Of a stretch of 17,370 nt of DNA, positions 6,109-14,670 are shown piece after piece (position 1 is the stretch's first letter; each line of letters opens with the position of its first letter). The notes under the pieces are model-generated. The model did not search any database, was not told the DNA's origin, and saw only the letters and a program-made list of their open reading frames with translations. The stretch lies in assembly GCA_016844625.1 (NCBI GenBank), contig JAERMN010000035.1:1-17370 (forward strand). Direction: 5' to 3'. The position numbers and the translations under genes were made by a program. Source of the DNA: Deltaproteobacteria bacterium. GTDB lineage: Bacteria > Desulfobacterota > Binatia > UBA9968.

Positions 6109-7230
6109 ATGGCTGATAAGGATCCGATAATGGTGCGCGCCGAGCGCGAAATGGTCAAGCAAGCCGAAGTTTACAAATCGCCTTACGAACGGTGGAAAGC
6201 GGCCGAGGGTTTGCCGACGCTGCGCGGTTACTTCGTTAAGAATCTCTTCGAGGTCGAGCTTGCGCCGTGGAGGTCCAGCGGCGACGGCTCGGCGGCGATT
6301 ATCAACCTGGAAGGCACCGGCGGTTTTAACGACGCCTACGTGGCTGAGATCCCGCGCGGCAAATCGCTCAAGCCGCACAAGCATCTGTTCGAAGAGACCA
6401 TCTATATTCTCAAAGGACAGGGCGCCACTTCGGTGTGGCTCGATGCGGCCAAGAAGCAGACCTTCGAATGGCACGCCGGCAGTTATTTCGCCATTCCGAT
6501 GAACGCCTGGCACGAGCACTTCAACGTCTCCGGCACCGAGCCGGCGCGCTATGTCGCCATGACCAGCGCGCCGCGGGTGATCGACAGTTTCGATAATCAT
6601 AAATTCGTCTTTGACAATCCGTTTGTATTCGACGACCGATTCAACGCGGAAGAGGGATATTTCCGCGAGTCGGATCGGAAAATCGATCAGCGGCGCTGGC
6701 AAACCAATTTCGTCGCCGATGTGATGGCCTGCCAGATGAACGAGGGCGGCAGAGGGATCGGCGTGAAATCATTAGGCTTCGCGCTAGTCAACGGCACGAT
6801 GAAATCGCACAGCTCGTTCTGGCCGGTGGGAACCTATAAAAAGGGCCATCGCCACGGCCCGGGCATCCACGTACTCATCTTAAAAGGCCACGGCTACTCG
6901 CTCATGTGGCAGCAAGGGAATCCGATCGAAAGAATCGATTGGGAGCCCGGTAGCATATTCGTGCCGCCGGAAATGTGGTTTCACCAACATTTCAACACGG
7001 GAAAAGATTCGGTGCTATTTCTGGCCATCGGCTGGGGCAGCGACAAACCCAAGGCCGGCGGCAAGCAGTATGTTTACAAGAGCGTCAAAGAAGGCGGCGA
7101 TCAAATCGAGTATGAAGAGGAAGACCCGGCGATCCATGGCGACTACGAAGCTGCATTGGCAAGCCAAGGCGTAGCCTGCCAAATGGGCGGCAAGCATCCC
7201 TTCTGCACGGCAAAAGCAGAGGCAGCCTAG
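6109..7230 (+). CDS. Bicupin (two-cupin-domain) protein
   Basis: The 373-residue protein has two cupin barrels. Barrel 1 (about 75-155) carries SLKPHKHLFEETIYILKG, with His90, His92 and Glu96/97, and later AWHEHFNVSG with His135/137. Barrel 2 (about 230-310) carries YKKGHRHGPGIHVLILKG, with His247, His249 and His254, and MWFHQHFNTG with His292/294. Both retain enough ligands to hold a metal such as Fe(II) or Mn(II). Bicupins of this layout include gentisate-type dioxygenases and decarboxylases, but I cannot assign the reaction. The tail has a Cys/His cluster (GVACQMGGKHPFC, residues 354-366) outside the barrels. The start ATG at 6109 is chosen because GAGGGA lies at 6096-6101; the TTG 32 codons earlier has none. 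The oxygenase and transporter genes downstream make a catabolic role plausible. Confidence 0.85.
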   Translation: MADKDPIMVRAEREMVKQAEVYKSPYERWKAAEGLPTLRGYFVKNLFEVELAPWRSSGDGSAAIINLEGTGGFNDAYVAEIPRGKSLKPHKHLFEETIYILKGQGATSVWLDAAKKQTFEWHAGSYFAIPMNAWHEHFNVSGTEPARYVAMTSAPRVIDSFDNHKFVFDNPFVFDDRFNAEEGYFRESDRKIDQRRWQTNFVADVMACQMNEGGRGIGVKSLGFALVNGTMKSHSSFWPVGTYKKGHRHGPGIHVLILKGHGYSLMWQQGNPIERIDWEPGSIFVPPEMWFHQHFNTGKDSVLFLAIGWGSDKPKAGGKQYVYKSVKEGGDQIEYEEEDPAIHGDYEAALASQGVACQMGGKHPFCTAKAEAA

Positions 7231-7263
7231 CCGGCACTGCCGCAATCAAATGAGAAGAAAACA

Positions 7264-7358
7264 TTCACCACGAAGGACACGAAGCATGCCCTGAGCACAG
7301 TCGAAGGGAGCACGAAGTTCGGAGTTTTCATCATCCGAACCCTTCGTGTCCTTCGTGG
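7264..7358. repeat. Hairpin repeat R1 (CACGAAG type, with inserted module)
   Basis: The left arm TTCACCACGAAGGACACGAAG (7264-7284), then CACGAAGTTCGGA (7311-7323), pairs with TCCGAAC and CCTTCGTGTCCTTCGTGG (7334-7358). The left arm is interrupted at 7285-7310 by a module reading GCCCTGAGCACAGTCGAAGG, itself imperfectly palindromic and absent from the right arm. The element sits in the gap before the gene at 7462. Confidence 0.85.
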
Positions 7359-7461
7359 CAAGAAAATTGCTTCGCCGCGTGGATCGACAGGTTCGGATAA
7401 CCACAGCAGCGAATAGTAACGAAGCGAGATTGCAAACACGGAAACGACAAAGGGGGATTAC

Positions 7462-8397
7462 ATGGCACAGCGCAGAATTAAAGTTCGCGGGGTTTATCGT
7501 TCGGGCAGTCATCTGCCGATCTGGGAGGTGATGGAGAAGGCGCGCATCTGGGAAAAGGCCGGGCTCGAACTGGTCAGTTTCAAATATTGCGCCATGCCGC
7601 CGGATGCCGAGCGCGCTTTGTTCAAAGGTGAGATAGATTTTATCTCTGGCGATCATTTGACGCCTTACGTTTTGGTCGTCCAGGGCAAGCCCATCGTCAG
7701 CATCGCTTCGCCGGTGAATGGGCAGAACGCCAGCATCGCGTCATGGGAGCCGATCAAATCCCTGCATGATTTGCGCGGCAAACGCATCGCCGACACGCCG
7801 ATGGAAGGACGAGAGGGCGGTTTTCACCACGGTCGCGGCAATCATATGATGTATCTCATCCGCGCCGGCATGAGCATCGACGACGTGAAGTGGGTCGAAA
7901 GCGAAAGCTCCGATGAGCAGTTTGAAGCGTTGAAATCGCGCCGCGCCGACGCCCGCTTCGTCTCCAGCGGCGAGCGCTACAAAGAACTCGGCATGCACAT
8001 CCTGCCGCTCGGCCCTCTACCAATGATCAACGGGCCGACGTTGACGACCTCATACACGGTACTGCATAAGAAAAAGGGACTGGGCGAACGGCTCGTCAAA
8101 GCGCTGGTCTTGGGTATTCACTTCGCCAAGACACAGCGGCAAAAAACCCAAAAAATCTTGGACGGCTTGAACAAGCGAACCGGCGAAGACTACCAATATA
8201 GTCGCCTTGAACGCATGCCGAGCAAGCCTTATCCCGATGCCCAGGCGATCATCAATGCCTATGAGCTTGGCTGCATCAAGGCGCCCGCAGCCAAACAGTT
8301 GAGCCCCATGGCGCTCTGGGACTTGCATTACCTGCGCGAGCTCGACAACTCAGGCTTTATCGATAAACTGTATAAGCGAAAACCGGCAACGGCGTAA
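7462..8397 (+). CDS. Substrate-binding-protein-fold protein (NMT1/THI5-like) without signal peptide
   Basis: The 311-residue protein resembles the periplasmic-binding type II fold of NMT1/SsuA-like proteins: an N-terminal VRGVYRSGSHLPIWEVMEK strand-helix, a central SLHDLRGKRIADTP (the usual 'dLkGKrI' hinge region), and a second lobe with MYLIRAGMSIDDVKWVE. It begins MAQRRIKVRG with no hydrophobic signal, and no upstream in-frame start would supply one. It should therefore stay in the cytoplasm unless exported differently. A GGFHHGRGNHMM segment (119-130) is rich in histidine. Signal-less members of this fold include 4,5-dihydroxyphthalate decarboxylase, so an enzyme is as likely as a transporter component. 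The ribosome site AAAGGGGG is six bases before the ATG. No SsuBC-type permease or ATPase adjoins it. Fold call good, function open. Confidence 0.75.
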   Translation: MAQRRIKVRGVYRSGSHLPIWEVMEKARIWEKAGLELVSFKYCAMPPDAERALFKGEIDFISGDHLTPYVLVVQGKPIVSIASPVNGQNASIASWEPIKSLHDLRGKRIADTPMEGREGGFHHGRGNHMMYLIRAGMSIDDVKWVESESSDEQFEALKSRRADARFVSSGERYKELGMHILPLGPLPMINGPTLTTSYTVLHKKKGLGERLVKALVLGIHFAKTQRQKTQKILDGLNKRTGEDYQYSRLERMPSKPYPDAQAIINAYELGCIKAPAAKQLSPMALWDLHYLRELDNSGFIDKLYKRKPATA

Positions 8398-8423
8398 ATT
8401 TTATGGCAGGGCGCAAGATAGGA

Positions 8424-8552
8424 TTTACCACGAAAATCACGAAACACACGAAAGTTCGGATCAAGGTAGGGGCGAAAAATACTTCGCCCTTACCGGAACC
8501 CTTCGTGTCCGGAGCCTGGCCTGAGCAACGTCGAAGGGTGCCTTCGTGGTAA
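8424..8552. repeat. Hairpin repeat R2 (CACGAAG type, inserted module in the right arm)
   Basis: The left arm is 8424-8460 (ACCACGAAAATCACGAAAC, then ACACGAAAGTTCGGA). The right arm has CCGGAACCCTTCGTGTCC (8493-8510) and CCTTCGTGGTAAAA (from 8541). Between the two right-arm pieces, 8511-8538 carries a GGCCTGAGCAACGTCGAAGG module like the one in R1, but in the opposite arm. The centre forms its own stem: GGTAGGGGCGAA against TTCGCCCTTACC, one mismatch. It ends 36 bases before the OppA-like start. Confidence 0.85.
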
Positions 8553-8588
8553 AAAACTGTTCCCGTCCTAGCTGAAAACGGAGGGTAT

Positions 8589-10139
8589 ATGAAAAAATTG
8601 GCGCTGCTAAATCTGTGTCTCATGTTATTTCTCGGCGCGGCGTCGCTGCTTTACGGCGCCGCGGCGCCGCCCAAGCGCGGCGGCACGATCACGTTGGCCA
8701 TCAGCAAGGAGCTTGCGATAATGAATCCATTGGTCAACACCAGCTCGACCGAGGCGCGGATTCGCGAGCTCATGTACGAGCCGTTGCTGGCCAAAGATTT
8801 GAAAGGCGCGGTTCAACCGCGCCTCGCCGAATCTTGGGAAATTTCTAAAGATCGAAAAGCTTACACCTTCAAACTGCGCCGTGGAGTCAAATTTCACAAC
8901 GGCGCGGAGCTGACGGCCGACGATATCAAGTTCGCGATCGATTACACCTTGAATCCGAAAAATGGCGCTTACGGTTTGGAAGAATTGAGCGCGGTGGAAC
9001 GAGCTGAGGTCGTCGACAAACACACTCTGAGAATTCACCTGAAGCAGCACAACGCCCTGTTCCTCACCGTGCTCACCGAGATTCGCTCGTTCTCGGCGAT
9101 ACCAAAGGAGTCTCTGGCCGAGGGGATCAGAAAGCCGGCGACTTTTCCTGCCGGCACCGGTCCTTTCAAGTTTGTCGAATGGCTGCCCGGCCAGCGCATC
9201 GTTTTCGATCGCCACGACGACTACTGGGGCCATAAAGCTTACGTCGATCGCGTCATCATGAAAGAGATCGGCGACGCCACCGTGCGCTTCACCGCGCTGC
9301 AGGCCGGCGACGTCGATATCATCGAGCGGACACCCTACGAATGGGTGCAACAGCTTGTCGAGGGCAAGATCAAAGGCGTGGGCTATGCTAAAGCCGCGCG
9401 CGCCGGTGCGCGCAATCTTGAGTTTAACGTCTTTGATCCGCCGTTTAATAATAAGAAATTGCGCTTAGCGATCGCTCACGCTCTCGATCGCAAGGAAATC
9501 ATGCAAGCAGCCTATCACGGTCTGGCGGAGATCGGCGACCAACGGTTTCCCAAAGGGCACCATTGGTATTTCGATATTCCCGCGGCTCAATATGACATCA
9601 ATAAGGCCAGAGCATTGTTAAAGGAATCGGGCTACAAGGGCGAGACCCTGGAGTTGATGGGCAACCGCGGCGAAGTCGCCGACGTCGAAGGCGCGGTCAT
9701 TCAAGCGCAGTTGCGCAAGATCGGCGTAAAAGTCGAACTGAAAATTTTGGAGCGCGCCTCCGCTCTCGAAGCCCGGCGCCAGGGCAAATATATGTTCAAG
9801 CTCGCCGGCGGCAGCGACTACCCGGATCCGTTACCGGCGTATGAAGAATATGCCTGTGAGCCCGACCCGAGAAAGCGCCGGCTCAACGAGAGCGGTTATT
9901 GCGACAAGGAATACGACGCGCTCCTGCGCAAGGCAGAAAGCGAGATCGATCAAGACAAACGGCGCGCGCTGTTCAAGCAAATAGTCACCAAAGTGGTTCA
10001 GGATTTGCCGATCTTCCCGATCGGCTTCACGCCGCGCTTTTTTACTTTCCGCGACCATGTGAAAAGCTTCGTCACCAACGGCAGCGGCGACTTCGAGCCT
10101 TGGGGCGCCGGCCTGAGCCGCGCCTGGGTGGATAAATAA
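8589..10139 (+). CDS. Peptide/opine-type ABC transporter substrate-binding protein (SBP_bac_5, DppA/OppA-like)
   Basis: The 516-residue protein begins with MKKLALLNLCLMLFLGAASL and a likely cleavage near residue 25 (YGAAA). It is therefore periplasmic or membrane-attached; whether Cys10 makes it a lipoprotein is doubtful because no lipobox follows. The family signature is clear: LAESWEISKDRKAYTFKLR, RRGVKFHNGAELTADDIKFA, then AGTGPFKFVEW, and LRLAIAHALDRKEIMQAAYH. These are the standard blocks of the DppA/OppA/NikA cluster. Length is normal. It delivers a peptide, opine, glutathione-like or other ligand to the two permeases encoded next. The start ATG at 8589 has GGAGGG a few bases before. 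Hairpin repeats lie on both sides of the gene. Confidence 0.93.
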   Translation: MKKLALLNLCLMLFLGAASLLYGAAAPPKRGGTITLAISKELAIMNPLVNTSSTEARIRELMYEPLLAKDLKGAVQPRLAESWEISKDRKAYTFKLRRGVKFHNGAELTADDIKFAIDYTLNPKNGAYGLEELSAVERAEVVDKHTLRIHLKQHNALFLTVLTEIRSFSAIPKESLAEGIRKPATFPAGTGPFKFVEWLPGQRIVFDRHDDYWGHKAYVDRVIMKEIGDATVRFTALQAGDVDIIERTPYEWVQQLVEGKIKGVGYAKAARAGARNLEFNVFDPPFNNKKLRLAIAHALDRKEIMQAAYHGLAEIGDQRFPKGHHWYFDIPAAQYDINKARALLKESGYKGETLELMGNRGEVADVEGAVIQAQLRKIGVKVELKILERASALEARRQGKYMFKLAGGSDYPDPLPAYEEYACEPDPRKRRLNESGYCDKEYDALLRKAESEIDQDKRRALFKQIVTKVVQDLPIFPIGFTPRFFTFRDHVKSFVTNGSGDFEPWGAGLSRAWVDK

Positions 10140-10153
10140 AAGGCAAACTCAGA

Positions 10154-10220
10154 TTTCACCACGAAGGACACGAAGGGTTCGGATAATCATTTTCCTCCCT
10201 TCGTGCTCTTCGTGGTAAAA
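10154..10220. repeat. Hairpin repeat R3 (CACGAAG type, shortest copy)
   Basis: The left arm TTTCACCACGAAGGACACGA plus AGGGTTCGGA (10154-10183) pairs with CCCTTCGTGCTCTTCGTGG plus TAAAA (10198-10220). The central TCCGAAC is missing on the right side; its place holds TAATCATTTTCCT. No inserted module is present. Confidence 0.85.
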
Positions 10221-10284
10221 CAATCTTCGGTAACGAAGGCAAAAATAACCCTCAAGCAAAGGCGAAAATAGCGCCGCCTCGCAC

Positions 10285-11250
10285 ATGCTACTCCGCTATA
10301 TCGTCCAACGCATCTGGCAGTTGATCCCGGTGCTCATCTTGGTGAGCATGGCGGTTTTTTTGATCGTGCGCCTCATTCCGGGCGATCCGGTGCTGGTGAT
10401 GATGGGTATCGATCCGGAGGAGCGCATGCGCATCAGCGAGGTTCAGTATCAAGCGCTGCAACAGCAGTTGGGCTTCGATCGACCGATCTACGTTCAATAC
10501 GCCAATTGGCTCGGCCGGATCGTCCAAGGCGACATGGGTTTTTCGCTGCGTTCGCGCCGGCCGATTTTTGAAGTCATCTTCGAACGCTACCCGGCGACGC
10601 TCTATCTCGCCGCCATCTCACTGGTGATCGGTCTTATCATCGCCATTCCCGCCGGAGCGATCGCTGCGATCCGGCAGAACACCAGCGCCGATTATGCCGC
10701 CATGGGATTCGCCCTGTGGGGCATCGCCATGCCCAATTTCTGGCTTGCGCTGATGCTTATCATCTTGTTCAGCCTGCATTTGGGCTGGCTGCCGTCGATC
10801 GGCTACGCGAATCCGTTCGAGGCGCCTTTCCGTTTCCTTCAACATGCCTGCCTGCCGGCGATCGTGATGGGCACCGATCTAGCGGCGCCGCTCACCCGTT
10901 ACATCCGCGCGGAAATGTTGGAACAGCTCAAGCAAGATTATGTTCGTACCGCTTGGGCCAAGGGTTTGCCGTCTCGCATGGTGATCGTCAGACATGCGCT
11001 GAAAAATTCTCTGATAGCAGCGGTGACCGTGGTCGGCTTACAGACCGCGCGGCTCTTGGGCGGCTCGACCATTATCGAGACCGTGTTCTCTTGGCCGGGC
11101 GTCGGCCGGTTGTTAATCGAAGGCATCTACTCGCGCGACTATCCGATCGTGCAGGGCAGCGTGCTGCTCATCGCCGTAACCTACGTGTTCATCAATCTTT
11201 TCGTCGATATCGCGTACAAATGGTTGGACCCGCGCATCAAGCTCGAATAG
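10285..11250 (+). CDS. ABC transporter permease, DppB/OppB type
   Basis: The 321-residue membrane protein has the family N-terminus, MLLRYIVQRIWQLIPVLILV followed by RLIPGDPV. About six membrane helices follow, at roughly 9-31, 97-121, 131-155, 168-190, 238-260 and 285-307. The cytoplasmic EAA loop reads DYVRTAWAKGL (about 219-229), followed by HALKNSL; this loop docks onto the ATPases. The tail YKWLDPRIKLE is also typical. It forms the channel together with the next permease. No Shine-Dalgarno sequence is visible close to the ATG; the nearest purine-rich stretch is about 20 bases away. The only gap to the next gene is 11 bases. Confidence 0.93.
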   Translation: MLLRYIVQRIWQLIPVLILVSMAVFLIVRLIPGDPVLVMMGIDPEERMRISEVQYQALQQQLGFDRPIYVQYANWLGRIVQGDMGFSLRSRRPIFEVIFERYPATLYLAAISLVIGLIIAIPAGAIAAIRQNTSADYAAMGFALWGIAMPNFWLALMLIILFSLHLGWLPSIGYANPFEAPFRFLQHACLPAIVMGTDLAAPLTRYIRAEMLEQLKQDYVRTAWAKGLPSRMVIVRHALKNSLIAAVTVVGLQTARLLGGSTIIETVFSWPGVGRLLIEGIYSRDYPIVQGSVLLIAVTYVFINLFVDIAYKWLDPRIKLE

Positions 11251-11261
11251 CGAACGCCACG

Positions 11262-12161
11262 ATGAAACAAGAAACATTGCCCAGAAGCTGGACCGCGGCC
11301 GATAGCGCGCATTCGTACCTGCAAAGATTTGTCGGCGCCTGCCAGGTCATCGCGCGCAATCGTTTGGCATTGTTCGGCGTCATAATCGTCGGCACCTGGC
11401 TTTTAACCGCCTTGCTCGCGCCCTTCATGGCCACCCACGACCCCTATGAAATTAACATCGCCCAGCGGCTCAAAAGCCCCAGCGCCGATCACTGGCTCGG
11501 CACGGACTACCTCGGCAGAGATACTTACACTCGCATCGTGTTCGGCGCGCGCACGGCGTTTCAAGTCGCCATTGGCGCGGTTTTTCTCGGCGCGATTTTT
11601 GGCATACCGATCGGCGCCATCGCCGGCTTCGCTGGCCGCTGGGTCGACGCAGGATTGATGCGGTTCATGGACGCGATCATCGCCTTTCCCGGCAGACTTT
11701 TGGCGATCGCCCTGGTCGCATCTCTCGGCGGCGGACTTTATTCGCTCTACATAGCGCTTGGCATCAATTCGATTCCGTCCTACGCCCGCATCGTGCGCGG
11801 CGTGGTCATGTCGCAAAAGCAAAAAGAATATGTCGAAGCGGCGCGCATGACCGGCGAGTCCAACTGGAGTATTTTGTTCCGGCAAGTCCTGCCCAACTGT
11901 TTATCGCCATTGTTGGTACGGGTCAGTCTCGACTTCGGCAACGCGATCCTCGCCGAATCGTCATTGAGTTTTCTCGGTCTCGGCCTGCCGCCGCCAACCG
12001 CCAGTTGGGGTTTAATGTTGAAAGAGGTCACGCCCTTTCTGCAACTCCAACCGATGGCGGCGTTCTTTCCCGGCCTGACCATCTCGCTAATCATTTTGGG
12101 CTTTAACCTGCTCGGCGACGGCCTGCGCGACGTCTTCGACCCGCGCCAATATGAGCGATAA
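11262..12161 (+). CDS. ABC transporter permease, DppC/OppC type
   Basis: The 299-residue permease has the DppC/OppC N-terminal helix (RNRLALFGVIIVGTWLL), the periplasmic segment HDPYEINIAQRLKSPSADHW followed by LGTDYLGRDTYTRIVFGAR, and the EAA loop EYVEAARMTGES before VLPNCLSPLL. The conserved SSLSFLGLGLPPPTASWG and the ending DGLRDVFDPRQYER are present. I chose ATG 11262 because it lies 11 bases after the upstream stop and gives the normal length. The open frame extends 182 codons upstream in the wrong frame of the partner gene, which is a shadow. No clear ribosome site precedes it, so translation may be coupled to the upstream gene. Confidence 0.93.
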   Translation: MKQETLPRSWTAADSAHSYLQRFVGACQVIARNRLALFGVIIVGTWLLTALLAPFMATHDPYEINIAQRLKSPSADHWLGTDYLGRDTYTRIVFGARTAFQVAIGAVFLGAIFGIPIGAIAGFAGRWVDAGLMRFMDAIIAFPGRLLAIALVASLGGGLYSLYIALGINSIPSYARIVRGVVMSQKQKEYVEAARMTGESNWSILFRQVLPNCLSPLLVRVSLDFGNAILAESSLSFLGLGLPPPTASWGLMLKEVTPFLQLQPMAAFFPGLTISLIILGFNLLGDGLRDVFDPRQYER

Positions 12162-12166
12162 AATCA

Positions 12167-12240
12167 TTTCACCACGAAGGCACGAAGTTCGGAATATTAG
12201 TTGTCCGAACCCTTCGTGTCCTTCGTGCCTTCGTGGTGAA
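12167..12240. repeat. Hairpin repeat R4 (CACGAAG type, near-perfect)
   Basis: The left arm TTTCACCACGAAGGCACGAA plus GTTCGGA (12167-12193) and the right arm TCCGAACCCTTCGTGTCC plus TTCGTGCCTTCGTGGTGAA (12204-12240) flank a ten-base loop. The right arm has one extra 9-base unit. It ends 17 bases before the OppD-like start codon, and the right arm's GTGGTG is in frame with that gene. Confidence 0.9.
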
Positions 12241-12256
12241 TAGAATTCTTGACAAC

Positions 12257-13231
<975 letters not shown>

Positions 13232-13264
13232 TTGTGAGTCGGTTAACTTTAAGCAAACAAATGA

Positions 13265-13409
13265 TTCACCACGAAGGACACGAAGAGCACGAAGAAAGAG
13301 TATTAGCCGCAAAGAACGCAAAGGGCGCAAAGAAGAAATCCGAATTGTAGCACGGCGTGCCGTGCCGTTAATCCGAACCCTTCGTGTCCTTCGTGACCTT
13401 CGTGGTGAA
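13265..13409. repeat. Composite hairpin repeat R5 (CACGAAG arms, CGCAAAG half-array and palindromic core)
   Basis: The outer left arm (TTCACCACGAAGGACACGAA plus GAGCACGAAG, 13265-13293) pairs with CCGAACCCTTCGTGTCC plus TTCGTGACCTTCGTGGTGAA (13373-13409). Inside lies a one-sided array of CGCAAAG units (13307-13332) without a complementary arm. It is followed by GCACGGC-GT-GCCGTGC (13350-13365), a perfect seven-base stem. The element ends about 24 bases before the OppF-like ATG. Confidence 0.85.
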
Positions 13410-13433
13410 AAGGAATTTACGAGCTAATCGAAC

Positions 13434-14417
13434 ATGTCGCTTCTCGAAGTAAAGCAACTGACCAAACATTTCGACGTCAGCGACGGCTTGCTAAGTCGTT
13501 GGTTCGCCGGCGGCAAGACGCTCAGGGCGGTCGATCAGATTTCGTTCGATGTGCCGGAGGGAAAAACCTTTGGCCTGGTCGGCGAGAGCGGCTGCGGCAA
13601 ATCGACCACCGCGCGGTTGATCACCAAGCTCATTCCCGCCACCGGCGGCGAAGTTTATTTCCAAGGAAAGGAAATTCTCAGCCTGCCCAGTAGAGAGCTG
13701 CGCGAGCTACGCAAACACATCCAAATGATCTTTCAGGACCCCTACGCGTCGCTCAACCCGCGCATGCGGGTCGTCGACATCGTCGGCCGTCCTTTGACGA
13801 TTTTCTTCGGCGCCAAGGGTCAGAAAAAACACCAGCGAGTGGCGGAATTGTTGGAGCTGGTCGGCCTCAGCGCCGACCAGCTCCACCGCTACCCGCATGA
13901 ATTTAGCGGCGGCCAGCGCCAGCGCATCGGCATCGCCCGCGCGCTGGCGACCAATCCCAAACTGATCATCGCCGACGAACCGGTGTCTTCGCTCGACGTG
14001 TCCGTGCAGGCGCAGGTGCTAAACCTGTTGCGCAAACTGCAGCGTGAACTGAATTTGACCATGATTTTCATCTCTCACGATCTAAACGTGGTCGGCTATC
14101 TGGCCGATATCGTCGGCGTCATGTACGCCGGCAAGATGGTCGAGATCGCTTCGGTGGAAAACATTTTCAACAATCCGTTGCATCCTTATACTCAAGCGCT
14201 CTTGGCGTCGAACCCCACCGTCGGGTCGTTCATGGAAGAAATGCCTCCCCCGCTCAAAGGCGAAGTGCCAGTGCCGGTCAACCCGCCGCCCGGCTGCCGC
14301 CTCGAGCCGCGCTGTCCGATCCGTGTCGAGAAATGTAAACACATCGAACCGCTTTTAGAGGAAAAGGCCACGTCGCACCGAGTAGCCTGCCACGAAGTTG
14401 AACGAGCAAGCGGTTGA
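13434..14417 (+). CDS. ABC transporter ATP-binding protein, DppF/OppF type
   Basis: The 327-residue ATPase has Walker A GESGCGKS (50-57), Q-loop Gln101 in IFQDPYASLNPR, signature FSGGQRQRIG (157-166), Walker B LIIADEP (177-183) and switch His215. Its OppF-like extension ends with PGCRLEPRCP (Cys288, Cys294), Cys301 and Cys319, spaced just as in the OppD-like partner. Length and motif order are normal, so an active enzyme is expected. The ATG at 13434 is the first start after an in-frame TAA. The nearest purine-rich stretch (AAAAGGAA) is some 20 bases upstream, too far for a standard ribosome site. It completes the five-gene importer begun at 8589. Confidence 0.93.
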   Translation: MSLLEVKQLTKHFDVSDGLLSRWFAGGKTLRAVDQISFDVPEGKTFGLVGESGCGKSTTARLITKLIPATGGEVYFQGKEILSLPSRELRELRKHIQMIFQDPYASLNPRMRVVDIVGRPLTIFFGAKGQKKHQRVAELLELVGLSADQLHRYPHEFSGGQRQRIGIARALATNPKLIIADEPVSSLDVSVQAQVLNLLRKLQRELNLTMIFISHDLNVVGYLADIVGVMYAGKMVEIASVENIFNNPLHPYTQALLASNPTVGSFMEEMPPPLKGEVPVPVNPPPGCRLEPRCPIRVEKCKHIEPLLEEKATSHRVACHEVERASG

Positions 14418-14474
14418 ACCGCTACGCTGCATTGTCGTAATATCGGCAACCATCGCTCTTCGGCGAAGACGAGG

Positions 14475-14644
14475 TTTCACCACGAAGGACACGAAGAGCA
14501 CGAAGTTCGGAAAAGGGGATTGACTCGCGCCAAGACGCAAAGACGCCAAGTTCGGAAATATATCTTTCCTACCTTTGCGTCTTGGCGCCTTTGCGGGAGA
14601 CATTCCGATTCCGTATTTTCTTCCTTCGTGTCCTTCGTGGTGGA
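14475..14644. repeat. Two-tier nested hairpin repeat R6 (CGCAAAG hairpin inside CACGAAG hairpin)
   Basis: The outer arms are TTTCACCACGAAGGACACGA... to GTTCGGAA (14475-14512) and TTCCGTATTTTCTTCCTTCG plus TGTCCTTCGTGGTGGA (to 14644). The inner arms are CTCGCGCCAAGACGCAAAGA plus CGCCAAGTTCGGAAA (14524-14558) and ACCTTTGCGTCTTGGCGCC plus TTTGCGGGAG (14571-14599). Both arrays have a 9-base period. The element ends 26 bases before the next ATG. Confidence 0.88.
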
Positions 14645-14670
14645 TAAAAAACACTGAAGGAGTACAGCAA

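Noticed and set aside
10716..11261. Upstream extension of the DppC-like permease
   Set aside because: It overlaps the DppB-like gene in another frame and would add 182 unrelated residues.
12233..12256. GTG start for the OppD-like ATPase
   Set aside because: It is formed by the arm of repeat R4; the conserved protein begins at ATG 12257.
14575..14670. TTG start extending the binding protein at 14671
   Set aside because: The extension runs through repeat R6; ATG 14671 has AAGGAG and begins a proper signal peptide.
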